DNA of 64,000 bases from Pseudomonas sp. B28(2017). Its GTDB lineage: Bacteria; Pseudomonadota; Gammaproteobacteria; Pseudomonadales; Pseudomonadaceae. The stretch spans positions 372,001 to 436,000 of the forward strand of contig NZ_NEJH01000003.1 in NCBI RefSeq assembly GCF_002113025.1, read 5' to 3'. Shown one piece after another: positions 56,860 through 64,000 of the stretch (position 1 is its first letter; each line of letters begins with the position of its first letter). The translations under genes and the position numbers were made by a program. The notes under the pieces were generated by a model. It had not been told where the DNA came from. It ran no database searches and saw nothing but the letters and a program-made list of their open reading frames with translations.

Positions 56860-57416
56860 TGGAGCGCAATGAACAGGTGATTGCCGAGGTGTTCGGTTTG
56901 TACGAGCGCTTTGGCGACAGCGACTACATCGGCGAGCCGGTGTCGCAGATCGAGCACATGTCCCAGGCGGCGGAGCTGGCCATGGCCGAAGGCTTCGACG
57001 ATGAGGTGGTGCTGGCGGCGTTCTTCCACGACATCGGGCATATCTGCGCTGAAAACTCGGAGAACATGGGTGGCTTCGGCGTGGTCAGCCATGAGCGGCT
57101 CGGCGCCGACTACCTGCGTCGCGCAGGCTTCAGCGAACGGATGGCACGGTTGGTGGAGTATCACGTTCAAGCCAAGCGCTATCTAACGCTCAAGGAACCG
57201 GGGTATTACGAACGCTTGAGCGTAGCCAGCCGCCGGACCCTGGAATATCAGGGCGGGGTGATGACGGCTGAAGTGGCTGAGGCGTTCGAGCGGGATCCGC
57301 TGTGTGCCTTGAGTTTGCGCATGCGCCAGTGGGATGAGCAGGCGAAAGAGATGCATGTGCCGGTGATTGATCTTGGGGTGCTGAAGGAAAAAGCGGTGCG
57401 ACTATTGGCTGCGTAA
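56859..57416 (+). CDS. phnZ: PhnZ-like HD-domain mixed-valence diiron oxygenase
   Basis: PhnZ-type enzymes split 1-hydroxy-2-aminoethylphosphonate to glycine and phosphate with oxygen. The 185 residues keep all the key sites by position: Tyr23 and Glu26 in DYIGE, His33, His57 and Asp58 in FFHDIGH, His78, His102 and Lys106 in YHVQAK, and Asp159. These match the known iron and substrate residues of PhnZ. No PhnY hydroxylase, which makes the substrate, is in the window. It ends the operon and is followed by a REP pair. Confidence 0.8.
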   Translation: MERNEQVIAEVFGLYERFGDSDYIGEPVSQIEHMSQAAELAMAEGFDDEVVLAAFFHDIGHICAENSENMGGFGVVSHERLGADYLRRAGFSERMARLVEYHVQAKRYLTLKEPGYYERLSVASRRTLEYQGGVMTAEVAEAFERDPLCALSLRMRQWDEQAKEMHVPVIDLGVLKEKAVRLLAA

Positions 57417-57436
57417 GTCTCGGCACCGAGTTGCGG

Positions 57437-57515
57437 CCTTCGCGAGCAGGCTCGCTCCCACATTGGATTTGTGATCGACGCACATCCCCTGTGGGAGCGA
57501 GCCTGCTCGCGAAGA
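57437..57515. repeat. REP pair after the phosphonate operon
   Basis: CTTCGCGAGCAGGCTCGCTC is opposed to GTGGGAGCGAGCCTGCTCGC with about 35 bases between. Confidence 0.85.
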
Positions 57516-57544
57516 GGCCGGTGGCCTCACCACTGTTGCAAGGG

Positions 57545-58921
57545 CTAAAGCTGCTGCGCCAACGCCTCAACCTGCTCCTGTCGCTCCGCCTGATTCAACT
57601 TCGGATGCGGATTCAACGACGACCACAGCGGATGTGCCCGTGCCTTGTTCAGGGCCTCGGGCAGTTTGCCTTCGCGCCAGCTCTTGTCCTGGGGCGTGGC
57701 CACCTGAATGCTGTCCATCGCCGCATGTCCACGGGCGTTCAGCGCTTGCAGCAATTGCCGCTGGCGCAGCGCCAACAGGCGCAGCACGTTGTCATCCACC
57801 GTCAGTTCGCGCTGGCCCTTGATCTTGCCGAGCAAGCGGCTGCCATAACTGCGTGCGGTTTGCAGGGCTCCGCCGGCGATGGCCCCCGCCAGAGCCGCCG
57901 CGCCCAGGGTAATCCCGCCCACCAGCAGGTCGACCCCGGCCCCCGCAGCAGCACCCGCGGCGATACCACCACCCACGCGCACCCCCAGTTGCTTGAGGGT
58001 TTCCGGGTTGAACAGGTCATCGCCCCAACGACCGTGGAGCAGCGGCAAATCACCGGCCGCGGCATCCTGCGGACGGAAGGCGTAAAGCTTGAGCAGGGCC
58101 TCGACGCAACGCTGCTCACGCTGGCGTACGGCTTTGCGCAGTTCGCTGATCGCCTGCTGTTCCTGCTCGGCGTCACTGACCACGCTGCGCCGGCAAGCCG
58201 CGCAATCGATCAGCAATTCGGCAATCAGTCGCTCGGCGCTTTGTTGGCGAGCCAGACGCTGGGCTTGCTGATCGGCGATCAGGCGTTCGAGTTGCGGCCG
58301 GGCCGTTTCCAGCAGCAGGGCGAGGCTTTCATAGAGTCGACGTTCGCCATCCTCAGGCGGCGCAACACTGTCGAAGCGCACCAGGGCATGCAGACCCAGC
58401 CGCGCCAGCGCTTCACGCCAGGCCGGTTCGCGGTGGTTGGCGCTGCTGACGAAATTCAGCACCGGTAGCAAGGGCTTGCCGCAACCGGCCAGCACTTCCA
58501 GCTCGTCGCGGTACTTGGCCAGCACCGGTTCCCGGGCATCGATCACGTAGAGCCCGGCGTCCGACGCCAGCAACTGGCGCAGCACTTTGGCTTCCTGTTC
58601 GAACCGTTGCCGGGCTTCGCTACCCTCAAGGAAACGCGCCAGGCGAGCCGGGCCGTCGAGGCGTTCGCCGGGCCGTTCCAGGCGTTCGAGGTAATCGAGC
58701 AGGGCGATGGCGTCTTCCAGGCCAGGGGTGTCATAGAGATCGAGCAGTGGCTCGCCGTCCACCGACAACCGTGCGCCCTCGACATGCCGCGTGGTGCTGG
58801 GGCGATGGGACACTTCACCGAAGCCGACGTCGCGGGTCAGGGTGCGCAGCAACGAGGTCTTGCCGACATTGGTGTGGCCGACCACGGCGAGTTTCAGAGG
58901 CTGCTGGCGGGTGTCAGTCAT
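57545..58921 (-). CDS. DUF3482 membrane-associated GTPase
   Basis: This 458-residue Era-like GTPase has G1 GHTNVGKTSLLRTL (15-28), G3 DTPGLEDAIALLDYL and NFVSS near the G4 position, then an alpha-helical DUF3482 region with a small-residue membrane-like stretch (GGIAAGAAAGAGVDLLVGGITLGAAALAGAIAGG). It could act as a switch at the membrane. Its start overlaps the stop of the DUF2868 gene upstream by 8 bases, so they are translated together and probably work together. Confidence 0.85.
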   Translation of the reverse strand: MTDTRQQPLKLAVVGHTNVGKTSLLRTLTRDVGFGEVSHRPSTTRHVEGARLSVDGEPLLDLYDTPGLEDAIALLDYLERLERPGERLDGPARLARFLEGSEARQRFEQEAKVLRQLLASDAGLYVIDAREPVLAKYRDELEVLAGCGKPLLPVLNFVSSANHREPAWREALARLGLHALVRFDSVAPPEDGERRLYESLALLLETARPQLERLIADQQAQRLARQQSAERLIAELLIDCAACRRSVVSDAEQEQQAISELRKAVRQREQRCVEALLKLYAFRPQDAAAGDLPLLHGRWGDDLFNPETLKQLGVRVGGGIAAGAAAGAGVDLLVGGITLGAAALAGAIAGGALQTARSYGSRLLGKIKGQRELTVDDNVLRLLALRQRQLLQALNARGHAAMDSIQVATPQDKSWREGKLPEALNKARAHPLWSSLNPHPKLNQAERQEQVEALAQQL

Positions 58922-60284
58922 GACCCGTCTCCAGCCAGTTCATCGGTGCGCAGTCGGCAAAAGGCAGCTCAAGTTGTTGCAGCGCCACGTGCCAGTCGCC
59001 GAGACGCTCGGCGTCCAGCGCTTCACCGGGCGGTGCCTGCAACAACCACACGCGGGTGGCGCTGGCGCTGCGGGCCAGTTCGGCAATCAAGGCCAGGCTG
59101 CCCCGATCCGGTGAGCGCTGTGGATCGCATGCGATGGCCAGGCGTGCCGGAGGAAAGCGACTCAGTTGTTCGAGGAGTTTGTGCCGCGATTCGCGACTGT
59201 CGAGGATGCCGGCGTTGCTCACGTTTTTCGGCAATTGCGGTGGCCACGGGCGTTGGTCATCCAGTTCAATGGCGACCAACAGCGCACCGTCGCTTTGCTG
59301 CTTGGAGACACCGCTTTCCACGCGATGCAGTTGGGCCGGTGCCGCATCGCTGACGCCGAGGCGCTCGCTGGTGGGCATCAGGCGTTCGCGCAGTTGCGCG
59401 TAACCGGGCAGGTTCAAATCCAGGCGCAGCGCCGTTTGCCTCGTCTTCCAGCGCCACAGGCAAAACAGCGCGAGCAGCAGGCGCGGCAAAACGCCGTAGA
59501 CCAGCTGTACCCCCACCAGCCAGGCGGCCCAGGCCTGGCGGGCACTTTCGATGTTCAGTGCGGCATCGCCGCTGGCGCGGATCATCTCCTCGGTCGGCAC
59601 GCTGAAGCCGAGCAGGGCCGGCAGCGCGCCAAGCGCCTGAGTGACGGCGATAAAGGTGTCGGCGCTGAGGATTGTGGTTTCCCAGACGAAGCCGTAGCGT
59701 CGGGTCGCCATCAGCGTCAGTAGAATGACCAAGGCGCTGAGCATCGCCAGCAACCACAGGCTGTTGACCAGCACGCCGATGGCCCAGCGATTGAGTTTCT
59801 GGCGTTGCAGCAACAGGAGCAGGGCCGGTGCCAGTTGTGCGGCTTTGGCGTCACGAGCGAGTTTTTCACTCAGCCATAGCCACAGTCGCCCGAGACTGGC
59901 GCCGTGTTCGCCGGCAAACACCAGCCCCAGGGCCCAGCTCAGCAGCAGGATCAGATTGAGCCCGAGCAGGCTGCCCATGGCCCAGAACACATTCACCGGG
60001 TGCAGGCCGTCGCCCATTGCCGTAAAGGCCAGGCCGGCGCCGCTGATCACGGCCAGCGCCGCCATTACGATCAGTGCCAGTCGTGCGCCTTGCAGCCAGT
60101 GATTGAGGGCCGCGGTCAGGCCATCGCGTTCAGCCAGCCACAGAGCCCGGCGTTGAATGCGCGACGGCAAATCGCCGCCGGCGCTACGGGCCATCCGGTT
60201 GGCTTCAAGGTCTTCCAGGGGGCCGGCGTGTTCTTCGCGCAGTCGAATGGTTTCTGTCAGCCAGAGGGTATTGAGTTCAGTCAC
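58914..60284 (-). CDS. DUF2868 membrane protein, partner of the DUF3482 GTPase
   Basis: This 456-residue protein has about four hydrophobic helices in its first 300 residues (LALIVMAALAVISGAGLAF, LLGLNLILLLSWALGLVFAG, GVLVNSLWLLAMLSALVILLTLMA and AAWLVGVQLVYGVLPRLLLALFCLW), then a cytoplasmic domain including ELDDQRPWPPQLPKNVSNAG and LAIACDPQRSPDRGSLALIAEL. No catalytic motif is evident. It is the first gene of a two-gene unit with the GTPase. It is divergent from folA, 85 bases away. Confidence 0.83.
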   Translation of the reverse strand: MTELNTLWLTETIRLREEHAGPLEDLEANRMARSAGGDLPSRIQRRALWLAERDGLTAALNHWLQGARLALIVMAALAVISGAGLAFTAMGDGLHPVNVFWAMGSLLGLNLILLLSWALGLVFAGEHGASLGRLWLWLSEKLARDAKAAQLAPALLLLLQRQKLNRWAIGVLVNSLWLLAMLSALVILLTLMATRRYGFVWETTILSADTFIAVTQALGALPALLGFSVPTEEMIRASGDAALNIESARQAWAAWLVGVQLVYGVLPRLLLALFCLWRWKTRQTALRLDLNLPGYAQLRERLMPTSERLGVSDAAPAQLHRVESGVSKQQSDGALLVAIELDDQRPWPPQLPKNVSNAGILDSRESRHKLLEQLSRFPPARLAIACDPQRSPDRGSLALIAELARSASATRVWLLQAPPGEALDAERLGDWHVALQQLELPFADCAPMNWLETGHD

Positions 60285-60369
60285 GCGGCATCCCGTCGCT
60301 TCATTGAGCCCAGAGCATAACCGCTGTGGCGCTTATCGGCGAAAGCGAGGCTCTGGTATCCTCGCCGGC

Positions 60370-60882
60370 ATGACTAAATCACTCCCTCTCAGCCTGATCG
60401 CAGCCCTCGGTGAAAACCGTGTGATCGGCGTCGACAACAGCATGCCCTGGCACCTGCCGGGGGATTTCAAATACTTCAAGGCGACCACCCTCGGCAAGCC
60501 GATCATCATGGGTCGCAAGACCTGGGACTCCCTCGGTCGCCCGTTGCCGGGCCGCTTGAACATCGTCGTCAGTCGTCAGGCGGATCTGGTGCTGGAAGGC
60601 GCTGAGGTTTATCCGTCGCTGGAAGCCGCCGTCGTTCGCGCGGAGGCATGGGCGAAGGAACAGGGCGTCGACGAGCTGATGCTGATTGGCGGTGCGCAGC
60701 TGTATGCGCAAGGCCTGGCGCAGGCCGATCGGTTGTACCTGACTCGCGTGGCGCTGAGCCCGGAAGGGGATGCGTGGTTTCCGGAGTTTGATTTGAACCA
60801 GTGGAAACTGGTTTCCAACATCGAAAATCCAGCAGTGGATGACAAGCCAGCGTACAACTTCGAAGTTTGGGAAAAGGCTTAA
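60370..60882 (+). CDS. folA: Dihydrofolate reductase FolA
   Basis: It reduces dihydrofolate to tetrahydrofolate and is the target of trimethoprim. The 170-residue protein starts at ATG 60370 (MTKSLPLSLIAALGENRVIG); the longer frame from 60157 overlaps the DUF2868 gene and is rejected. It has MPWHLPGDFKYFKATT, IMGRKTWDSLGRPLPGRLNIVVSR, LMLIGGAQLYAQGL. It works with thyA upstream in the folate cycle. Confidence 0.95.
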   Translation: MTKSLPLSLIAALGENRVIGVDNSMPWHLPGDFKYFKATTLGKPIIMGRKTWDSLGRPLPGRLNIVVSRQADLVLEGAEVYPSLEAAVVRAEAWAKEQGVDELMLIGGAQLYAQGLAQADRLYLTRVALSPEGDAWFPEFDLNQWKLVSNIENPAVDDKPAYNFEVWEKA

Positions 60883-60902
60883 AAGCATCGTCGGATCGCC
60901 GC

Positions 60903-60967
60903 CAGGAGCAAGCCCGCTCTCACAGGATTGAGGTGATTGCTGTGGGGGCGGGCTTGCTCGCGATGAG
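60903..60967. repeat. Degenerate REP pair after folA
   Basis: AGGAGCAAGCCCGCTCTCAC is opposed to GTGGGGGCGGGCTTGCTCGC; both are altered from the main type. Confidence 0.65.
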
Positions 60968-60989
60968 GCCAGATCAGGCGCTGAAGAAT

Positions 60990-62381
60990 TTAAGCGTGAG
61001 CCAACGCCGAATGCTCATCCGCATCCAGCAGCGCCTTATCGGTCTGCTGCATCACCTGGCTGGTAATCGCCCCCGCCGTCATCGACCCACTGACGTTCAA
61101 CGCCGTACGCCCCATATCAATCAACGGCTCGACCGAAATCAGCAACGCCACCAGTGACACCGGCAAGCCCATCGCCGGCAGCACGATCAACGCGGCAAAC
61201 GTCGCACCGCCACCCACTCCGGCCACGCCGGCCGAGCTCAGCGTGACGATCGCCACCAGCGTCGCGATCCACAATGGGTCCAGCGGGTTGATGCCCACGG
61301 TCGGCGCCACCATCACCGCCAACATCGCCGGGTACAGACCGGCACAGCCGTTCTGGCCGATGGTCGCACCGAACGAAGCGGCGAAGCTGGCGATGGACTG
61401 CGGGATGCCCAGACGACTGGTTTGTGCTTCGATGCTCAAAGGAATCGTCGCTGCGCTGGAGCGGCTGGTGAAGGCAAAGGTCAGCACTGGCCAGACCTTG
61501 CGGAAAAAGCGCAGCGGATTGATCCCGGCAACCGACACCAGCACGCCATGCACCACGAACATCAGGCCCAGGCCGATGTAGGACACCACCACGAAGCTGC
61601 CGAGTTTGATGATGTCTTGCAGGTTGGAGCCGGCGACCACCTTGGTCATCAGCGCCAGCACGCCGTATGGGGTCAGCTTCATCACCAGGCGCACCAGACG
61701 CATCACCCAGGCTTGCAGGGTGTCGATGGCGTTGATCACTTTCTGACCTTTTTCGGCATCATCCTTGAGCAGTTGCAGCGCTGCGACACCCAGGAATGCA
61801 GCGAAAATCACCACGCTGATGATCGACGTCGGCTTGGCCCGCGCCAGATCGGCGAACGGGTTTTGCGGAATGAACGACAGCAACAGTTGTGGCACATTCA
61901 GGTCGGCGACCTTGCCGGCGTAATCGGTCTGGATGGTTTGCAGGCGCGCCATTTCCTGGGTGCCGGCCACCAGGCCTTCGGCGGTCAGGCCGAACAGGTT
62001 GGTCAGGCCGATGCCGATCAGCGCCGCAATGGCCGTGGTGAACAGCAGCGTGCCGATGGTCAGGAGGCTGATCTTGCCCAGCGACGAAGCGTTGTGCAGG
62101 CGGGCCACGGCGCTGAGGATCGAGGCGAACACCAGCGGGATTACGATCATTTGCAGCAATTGCACATAACCGTTGCCCACCAGATCGAACCAGCCGGTCG
62201 AAGCTTTCAGCACCGGGTTGCCGGCACCGTAGACCGTGTGCAACGCCACACCGAACGCCACGCCCAGCACCAGCGCGAGCAGGACTTTTTTCGCCAGGCT
62301 CCATGTGGTGTGGCGGGTTTGCGCCAGGCCGAAGAGCAAAGCGAGGAACACCAGCAGATTGAGAATCAGCGGCAGATTCAT
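60990..62381 (-). CDS. tcyP: L-cystine:proton symporter TcyP
   Basis: It imports cystine as a sulfur source. The 463-residue length equals E. coli TcyP (YdjN), and the sequence tracks it closely: [112 protein letters not shown]. It belongs to the DAACS family of elevator transporters. The start at 62381 fits relatives; a longer frame to 62414 is rejected. It is divergent from the PchP-like phosphatase gene. Confidence 0.92.
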   Translation of the reverse strand: MNLPLILNLLVFLALLFGLAQTRHTTWSLAKKVLLALVLGVAFGVALHTVYGAGNPVLKASTGWFDLVGNGYVQLLQMIVIPLVFASILSAVARLHNASSLGKISLLTIGTLLFTTAIAALIGIGLTNLFGLTAEGLVAGTQEMARLQTIQTDYAGKVADLNVPQLLLSFIPQNPFADLARAKPTSIISVVIFAAFLGVAALQLLKDDAEKGQKVINAIDTLQAWVMRLVRLVMKLTPYGVLALMTKVVAGSNLQDIIKLGSFVVVSYIGLGLMFVVHGVLVSVAGINPLRFFRKVWPVLTFAFTSRSSAATIPLSIEAQTSRLGIPQSIASFAASFGATIGQNGCAGLYPAMLAVMVAPTVGINPLDPLWIATLVAIVTLSSAGVAGVGGGATFAALIVLPAMGLPVSLVALLISVEPLIDMGRTALNVSGSMTAGAITSQVMQQTDKALLDADEHSALAHA

Positions 62382-62621
62382 TGGGACTCCCATGAGACTT
62401 GTGCCAGCTACCATCCGGGGCAGCTGCGAACCGGAAAGCCTAACAGCTTGAAAACTAATGAATTAATATCAAAAACGTATGGTATCCGTCGTTTTTGGAA
62501 TAAGCGGATGTCGCTGTCAGAAATGCAACTGACGCGAAAGGGAAGCGGACGGTCGCTGACAGACGAGGACTGTCACACTTATTTGTTAGCGTCGGTGTCT
62601 TTCACTCAGGGAGAAACATCG
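62382..62621. other. Intergenic region between tcyP and the phosphatase gene
   Basis: A 240-base divergent gap that is AT-rich near tcyP. No clear dyad, promoter or gene was identified. Confidence 0.4.
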
Positions 62622-63677
62622 ATGAAGTTCGCACCTAAATTGCTGGCTGCCGCACTTTGCCTGGGCCTTGCCGGCCAGGCTTTCGCAACGGATCTGAAAC
62701 ACTGGCCAGCCGATCAGGCCAAGGCGCTGGACGCGATGATCGCGGCCAACGCCAACAAGGGTAACTACGCGGTGTTCGACATGGACAACACCAGTTACCG
62801 CTATGACCTGGAAGAGTCGTTGCTGCCCTTCATGGAAAACAAGGGCCTGATCACCCGCGACAAGCTCGATCCCTCCCTGAAGCTGATGCCGTTCAAGGAC
62901 ACCGCCGATCACAAGGAAAGCCTGTTCAGCTACTACTACCGCCTCTGCGAAGTCGACGACATGGTTTGCTATCCATGGGTCGCCCAGGTGTTCTCTGGCT
63001 TTACGCTCAAGGAACTCAAGGGCTACGTCGACGAGATGATGGCGTCCGGCAAACCGGTGCCGGCCACTTATTACGAAGGTGATGTGGTCAAGAAGCTCGA
63101 CGTCAACCCACCGAAAATCTTCACTGGCCAGCAAGAGCTGTACAACAAACTGATGGAGAACGGCATCGAGGTCTATGTGATGACCGCCGCCTCCGAAGAA
63201 CTGGTGCGCATGGTCGCGGCCGATCCGAAGTACGGCTACAACGTCAAGCCGCAGAATGTGATCGGCGTGTCGTTGCTGCTCAAGGACCCGAAGACGGGCG
63301 AACTGACCACCGCGCGCAAGCAGATCACCGCCGGCAAATATGACGAGAAGGCTAACCTCGGCCTTGAAGTGACCCCGTACCTGTGGACCCCGGCGACCTG
63401 GATGGCCGGCAAGCACGCGGCGATCCTGACCTACATCGACGAGTGGAAAAAACCGGTGCTGGTCGGCGGCGACACCCCGAGCAGTGACGGCTACATGCTG
63501 TTCCACGATGTCGATGTGGCCAAGGGCGGCATCCACCTGTGGGTCAATCGCAAAGACAAATACATGACCCAGATCAACGGCATGATGGCCAAGCACGCTG
63601 CGGCCCAGGCCAAGGAAGGGCTCACCGTGACTGCCGACAAGAACTGGGTGATCGTGAAGCCTGAAGAAATTCAGTAA
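62622..63677 (+). CDS. pchP: Periplasmic HAD phosphatase, phosphorylcholine-phosphatase (PchP)-like
   Basis: This 351-residue exported phosphatase has a signal peptide ending LAGQAFA, motif I VFDMDNTSYRYD (Asp53 nucleophile, Asp55), motif II VMTAASEELV, a lysine between motifs, and motif III GGDTPSSDGYM. These match the order in P. aeruginosa PchP, which hydrolyses phosphorylcholine in the periplasm. Motif III reads GDTPSSD where PchP has GDTPDSD. The start at 62622 has GGGAGA upstream; the long frame from 61422 runs through tcyP antisense and is rejected. Confidence 0.84.
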   Translation: MKFAPKLLAAALCLGLAGQAFATDLKHWPADQAKALDAMIAANANKGNYAVFDMDNTSYRYDLEESLLPFMENKGLITRDKLDPSLKLMPFKDTADHKESLFSYYYRLCEVDDMVCYPWVAQVFSGFTLKELKGYVDEMMASGKPVPATYYEGDVVKKLDVNPPKIFTGQQELYNKLMENGIEVYVMTAASEELVRMVAADPKYGYNVKPQNVIGVSLLLKDPKTGELTTARKQITAGKYDEKANLGLEVTPYLWTPATWMAGKHAAILTYIDEWKKPVLVGGDTPSSDGYMLFHDVDVAKGGIHLWVNRKDKYMTQINGMMAKHAAAQAKEGLTVTADKNWVIVKPEEIQ

Positions 63678-63691
63678 TCAGATCCATGATC

Positions 63692-63810
63692 CCCTGTAGG
63701 AGCGAGCATGCTCCGGGCGGCGTTCCGACGATGGTCGTTAATGATGACGCTGGCTGCCTGATACCCCGCGGCGCTCTGTTGTCCATCGCGAGCAGGCTCG
63801 CTCCTACAGG
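63692..63810. repeat. REP pair before ilvD
   Basis: TGTAGGAGCGAGCATGCTCC near 63694 is opposed to CGCGAGCAGGCTCGCTCCTA near 63787, in a convergent gap. Confidence 0.75.
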
Positions 63811-63832
63811 TGAAAGGTGACCGGTAGAAACA

Positions 63833-63864
63833 AAAATGCCCCGCACTTGGCGGGGCATTTTTTG
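63833..63864. terminator. Terminator between pchP-like gene and ilvD
   Basis: AAAATGCCCCGC (63833-63844) pairs with GCGGGGCATTTT (63850-63861), with A and T flanks for bidirectional use by convergent genes. Confidence 0.88.
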
Positions 63865-63879
63865 TTCAACGGTTAAGCC

Positions 63880-64000
63880 TTACAGCCCGTCGAGCATGGC
63901 CTTGTTACGCACCGCACCCTTGTCGGCGCTGGTCGCCAGCAGGGCATAGGCTTTCAGGGCGGTGGTCACTTTGCGTGGACGCACTTCCACCGGTCTCCAG
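63880..64000 (-). CDS. ilvD: Dihydroxy-acid dehydratase IlvD (C-terminal end only)
   Basis: Only the last 39 codons are in the window, read leftward from the right edge. The translation [19 protein letters not shown], then [20 protein letters not shown] and stop, matches the C-terminus of IlvD, which makes the 2-oxo acids for valine and isoleucine. The rest of the gene lies beyond 64000. It pairs with ilvA at 38274 in the same pathway, although far apart. The stop is at 63880-63882, and a terminator follows. Confidence 0.9.
   Translation of the reverse strand, partial: WRPVEVRPRKVTTALKAYALLATSADKGAVRNKAMLDGL

Noticed and set aside
61422..62621. N-terminal extension of the phosphatase frame through tcyP
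   Set aside because: The extension is antisense to tcyP. The signal peptide and RBS place the start at 62622.

Overview
The window looks like chromosome from a fluorescent-group Pseudomonas. It is GC-rich and densely coded. It carries the ssuEADCBF sulfonate operon, the spu polyamine locus, OprD-family porins, a CadR/CadA pair and the short palindromic REP elements typical of these bacteria. From memory, the order spuI-spu-hacB-serA-rpiA-ilvA-rppH-ptsP-lgt-thyA-folA-ilvD follows the backbone around PA0296-PA0353 of P. aeruginosa, and tau-OprD-lsfA-ssu resembles the P. putida sulfur island. No rRNA, tRNA, CRISPR array, phage or insertion sequence was seen.

Region by region. (1) 1-10250 is a sulfur-starvation island: the start of a leftward tauA, two tandem OprD porins, the 1-Cys peroxiredoxin lsfA and the complete ssu operon. 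The products would bring in and desulfonate taurine and alkanesulfonates. (2) 10300-11545 is an AT-richer insert holding the C-terminal fragment of a TfdA/clavaminate-synthase-like dioxygenase and an intact type I pantothenate kinase. (3) 11578-13060 carries a TetR regulator and a periplasmic alpha-carbonic anhydrase. (4) 13264-23684 is the polyamine locus: spuI leftward, then a collapsed spuA, spuB, spuC and the polyamine ABC transporter spuDEFGH. (5) 23839-31227 carries a HacB-type acylase and several small conserved proteins, including an apparently one-lobed solute-binding protein. (6) 31354-35043 has serA divergent from a D-2-hydroxyglutarate dehydrogenase, separated by a large palindrome, then an FAH-family hydrolase. 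(7) 35235-47665 is backbone: two YjiK-like proteins, rpiA, ilvA, a DUF2269 membrane protein, a HAD phosphatase, rppH, ptsP, an NRDE protein, a TauE/SafE permease, lgt and thyA. (8) 47790-57416 is accessory: cadR/cadA, then a LysR gene and a phosphonate operon (ABC transporter, TIGR03364-type FAD oxidoreductase, PhnZ-like HD oxygenase). (9) 57545-64000 holds a DUF3482 GTPase/DUF2868 membrane pair, folA, tcyP, a PchP-like phosphatase and the end of ilvD.

Most genes are recognisable families. The points that most deserve a second look are the internal deletion that joins the two ends of spuA and removes its catalytic core, the binding protein that lacks its second lobe, the roughly 158-bp palindrome between serA and the D-2-hydroxyglutarate dehydrogenase gene, the dioxygenase fragment beside an extra pantothenate kinase, the PhnZ-like gene with no PhnY partner, and the dyad-rich tauA/porin intergenic region. 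All functional calls are from reading translations and from memory of the families. No database search was run.
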